A stretch of 64,000 bases of DNA from DATFVA01 sp963771705 (GTDB lineage: Bacteria; Bacteroidota; Ignavibacteria; Ignavibacteriales; Ignavibacteriaceae): assembly GCA_963771705.1 (NCBI GenBank), contig CAVYUP010000014.1, positions 620,001-684,000 on the forward strand, written 5' to 3'. How positions within the stretch are numbered: position 1 is the stretch's first letter; the number at the start of each line of letters is the position of its first letter. Positions 63,506 through 64,000 of this stretch are shown one piece after another. The notes beneath the pieces are model-generated. The model saw only the letters and a list, made by a program, of their open reading frames with translations, did not search any database and had not been told where the DNA came from. Position numbers and translations under genes: made by a program.

Positions 63506-63856
63506 ATGCATATTAATGGCGATGCAAAACTGCTCAGAATTTTTGTGGGAGAGAGTGACAAATCAGGGAACATATCTGTTTATGAAAAAATAGTTCTGGA
63601 GGCGAGAAAAGCCGGGCTAGCTGGAGCTACTGTATTGAAGGGGATAATGGGATTCGGCGGAAGCAGCAGGATACATACCTCTAAGATACTTCGTCTATCC
63701 GAGGACATGCCATTGATTATTGAGATTGTTGATGAAGTAACAAAAATAGAACAATTTCTACCTGTATTGGATGGCATTTTTGAAGAAGCAGGGAGCGGGG
63801 GACTTATAACCATTGAAAAAATCCAGATAATAAAGTACACTGCAAATAAAAAATAG
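63506..63856 (+). CDS. DUF190-family protein
   Basis: 116 residues from ATG 63506, 2 bp after crcB. 'AKLLRIFVGESDKSGNISVYEKIVLEARKAGLAGATVLKGIMGFG' is the DUF190 signature; the rest 'DMPLIIEIVDEVTKIEQFLPVLD' is a PII-like ferredoxin-fold domain. Genes of this family are frequently next to crcB and are thought to regulate it or to bind nucleotides. Frame extension upstream into crcB is not used. Confidence 0.92.
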   Translation: MHINGDAKLLRIFVGESDKSGNISVYEKIVLEARKAGLAGATVLKGIMGFGGSSRIHTSKILRLSEDMPLIIEIVDEVTKIEQFLPVLDGIFEEAGSGGLITIEKIQIIKYTANKK

Positions 63857-63978
63857 TTCCCCTATATATTTCCCTGCCGGGCACATCAAATTAATATTAA
63901 TTTAATCCTCAGTTAACCTTTTCTTAACATTCAAATCATATGTTAGGCAGTGAAAAAAGCCGGAAAGGAAATAAAGGT

Positions 63979-64000
63979 ATGTATGAACGAATAATGAGAG
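63979..64000 (+). CDS. possible start of a gene cut by the window end
   Basis: ATG 63979 with an AAAGG five bases before it, then seven full codons (MYERIMR) to the edge. The spacing and RBS fit a real start, but nothing can be said about the product. Confidence 0.35.

Overview
The window is a gene-dense, AT-leaning bacterial chromosome segment. The protein repertoire suggests a member of the Bacteroidota/Chlorobiota group, most plausibly Ignavibacteria-like. Evidence for this includes ferredoxin-dependent 2-oxoacid oxidoreductases with a fused gamma-alpha subunit, FtsX-type LolC/E permeases with LolD, outer-membrane lipoproteins and beta-barrels, many single-domain response regulators, and an encapsulated ferritin. 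This is inference: no rRNA or ribosomal protein is present to place it.

Layout. 1-8 kb is a signalling island: a two-PAS histidine kinase cut by the window edge, a CheB-CheR-PAS fusion, a second CheB with a zinc-ribbon-like tail, three stand-alone receiver proteins, a Crp/Fnr regulator and a 49-residue membrane protein. 8-16 kb is a carbohydrate block: two GT2 enzymes, one GT4 and an amylo-1,6-glucosidase-like enzyme in one tight operon, convergent with a GH3 glycosidase that lies behind another receiver protein. 16.8-19.7 kb holds a DUF421 membrane protein, a six-copy 11-bp tandem repeat in front of an unknown protein, a small conserved protein and an SDR. 19.7-26.3 kb (minus strand) carries glycerophosphodiester phosphodiesterase, topoisomerase IB and a seven-gene Mrp/Mbh-type cation antiporter operon that has no NuoL-like MrpA. 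26.3-31 kb holds a small MGMT-family protein, an outer-membrane/lipoprotein cassette and a PspC/DUF5668-type pair. 31-44 kb holds NAD synthetase, DsbD, two complete korAB operons back to back, NrnA and leucyl aminopeptidase.

44-54 kb holds LolD with two LolC/E permeases, a four-tRNA cluster (Pro, Arg, His, Glu), an O-methyltransferase, a lipoprotein with carboxypeptidase-regulatory-like repeats, a frameshifted response regulator and a MlaEFD lipid transporter. 54-57.7 kb is an encapsulated-ferritin nanocompartment (EncFtn plus encapsulin), followed by a two-domain cupredoxin-like lipoprotein and an OprB-like porin. 58-61.4 kb holds small redox enzymes, an orphan E2-type acyltransferase domain and a YCII protein. 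61.8-63.9 kb holds an aminotransferase broken by two single-base frameshifts, then the fluoride channel CrcB and a DUF190 protein.

Themes. Low-potential electron metabolism (two KGOR copies), ion homeostasis (Mrp antiporter, fluoride channel, iron storage), envelope lipid and lipoprotein traffic (Lol, Mla, GDPD) and dense two-component signalling dominate. The points most worth following up are the encapsulin/cupredoxin/porin neighbourhood, the reduced Mrp complex, the tandem korAB copies, the 11-bp repeat array and the two frameshifted genes.
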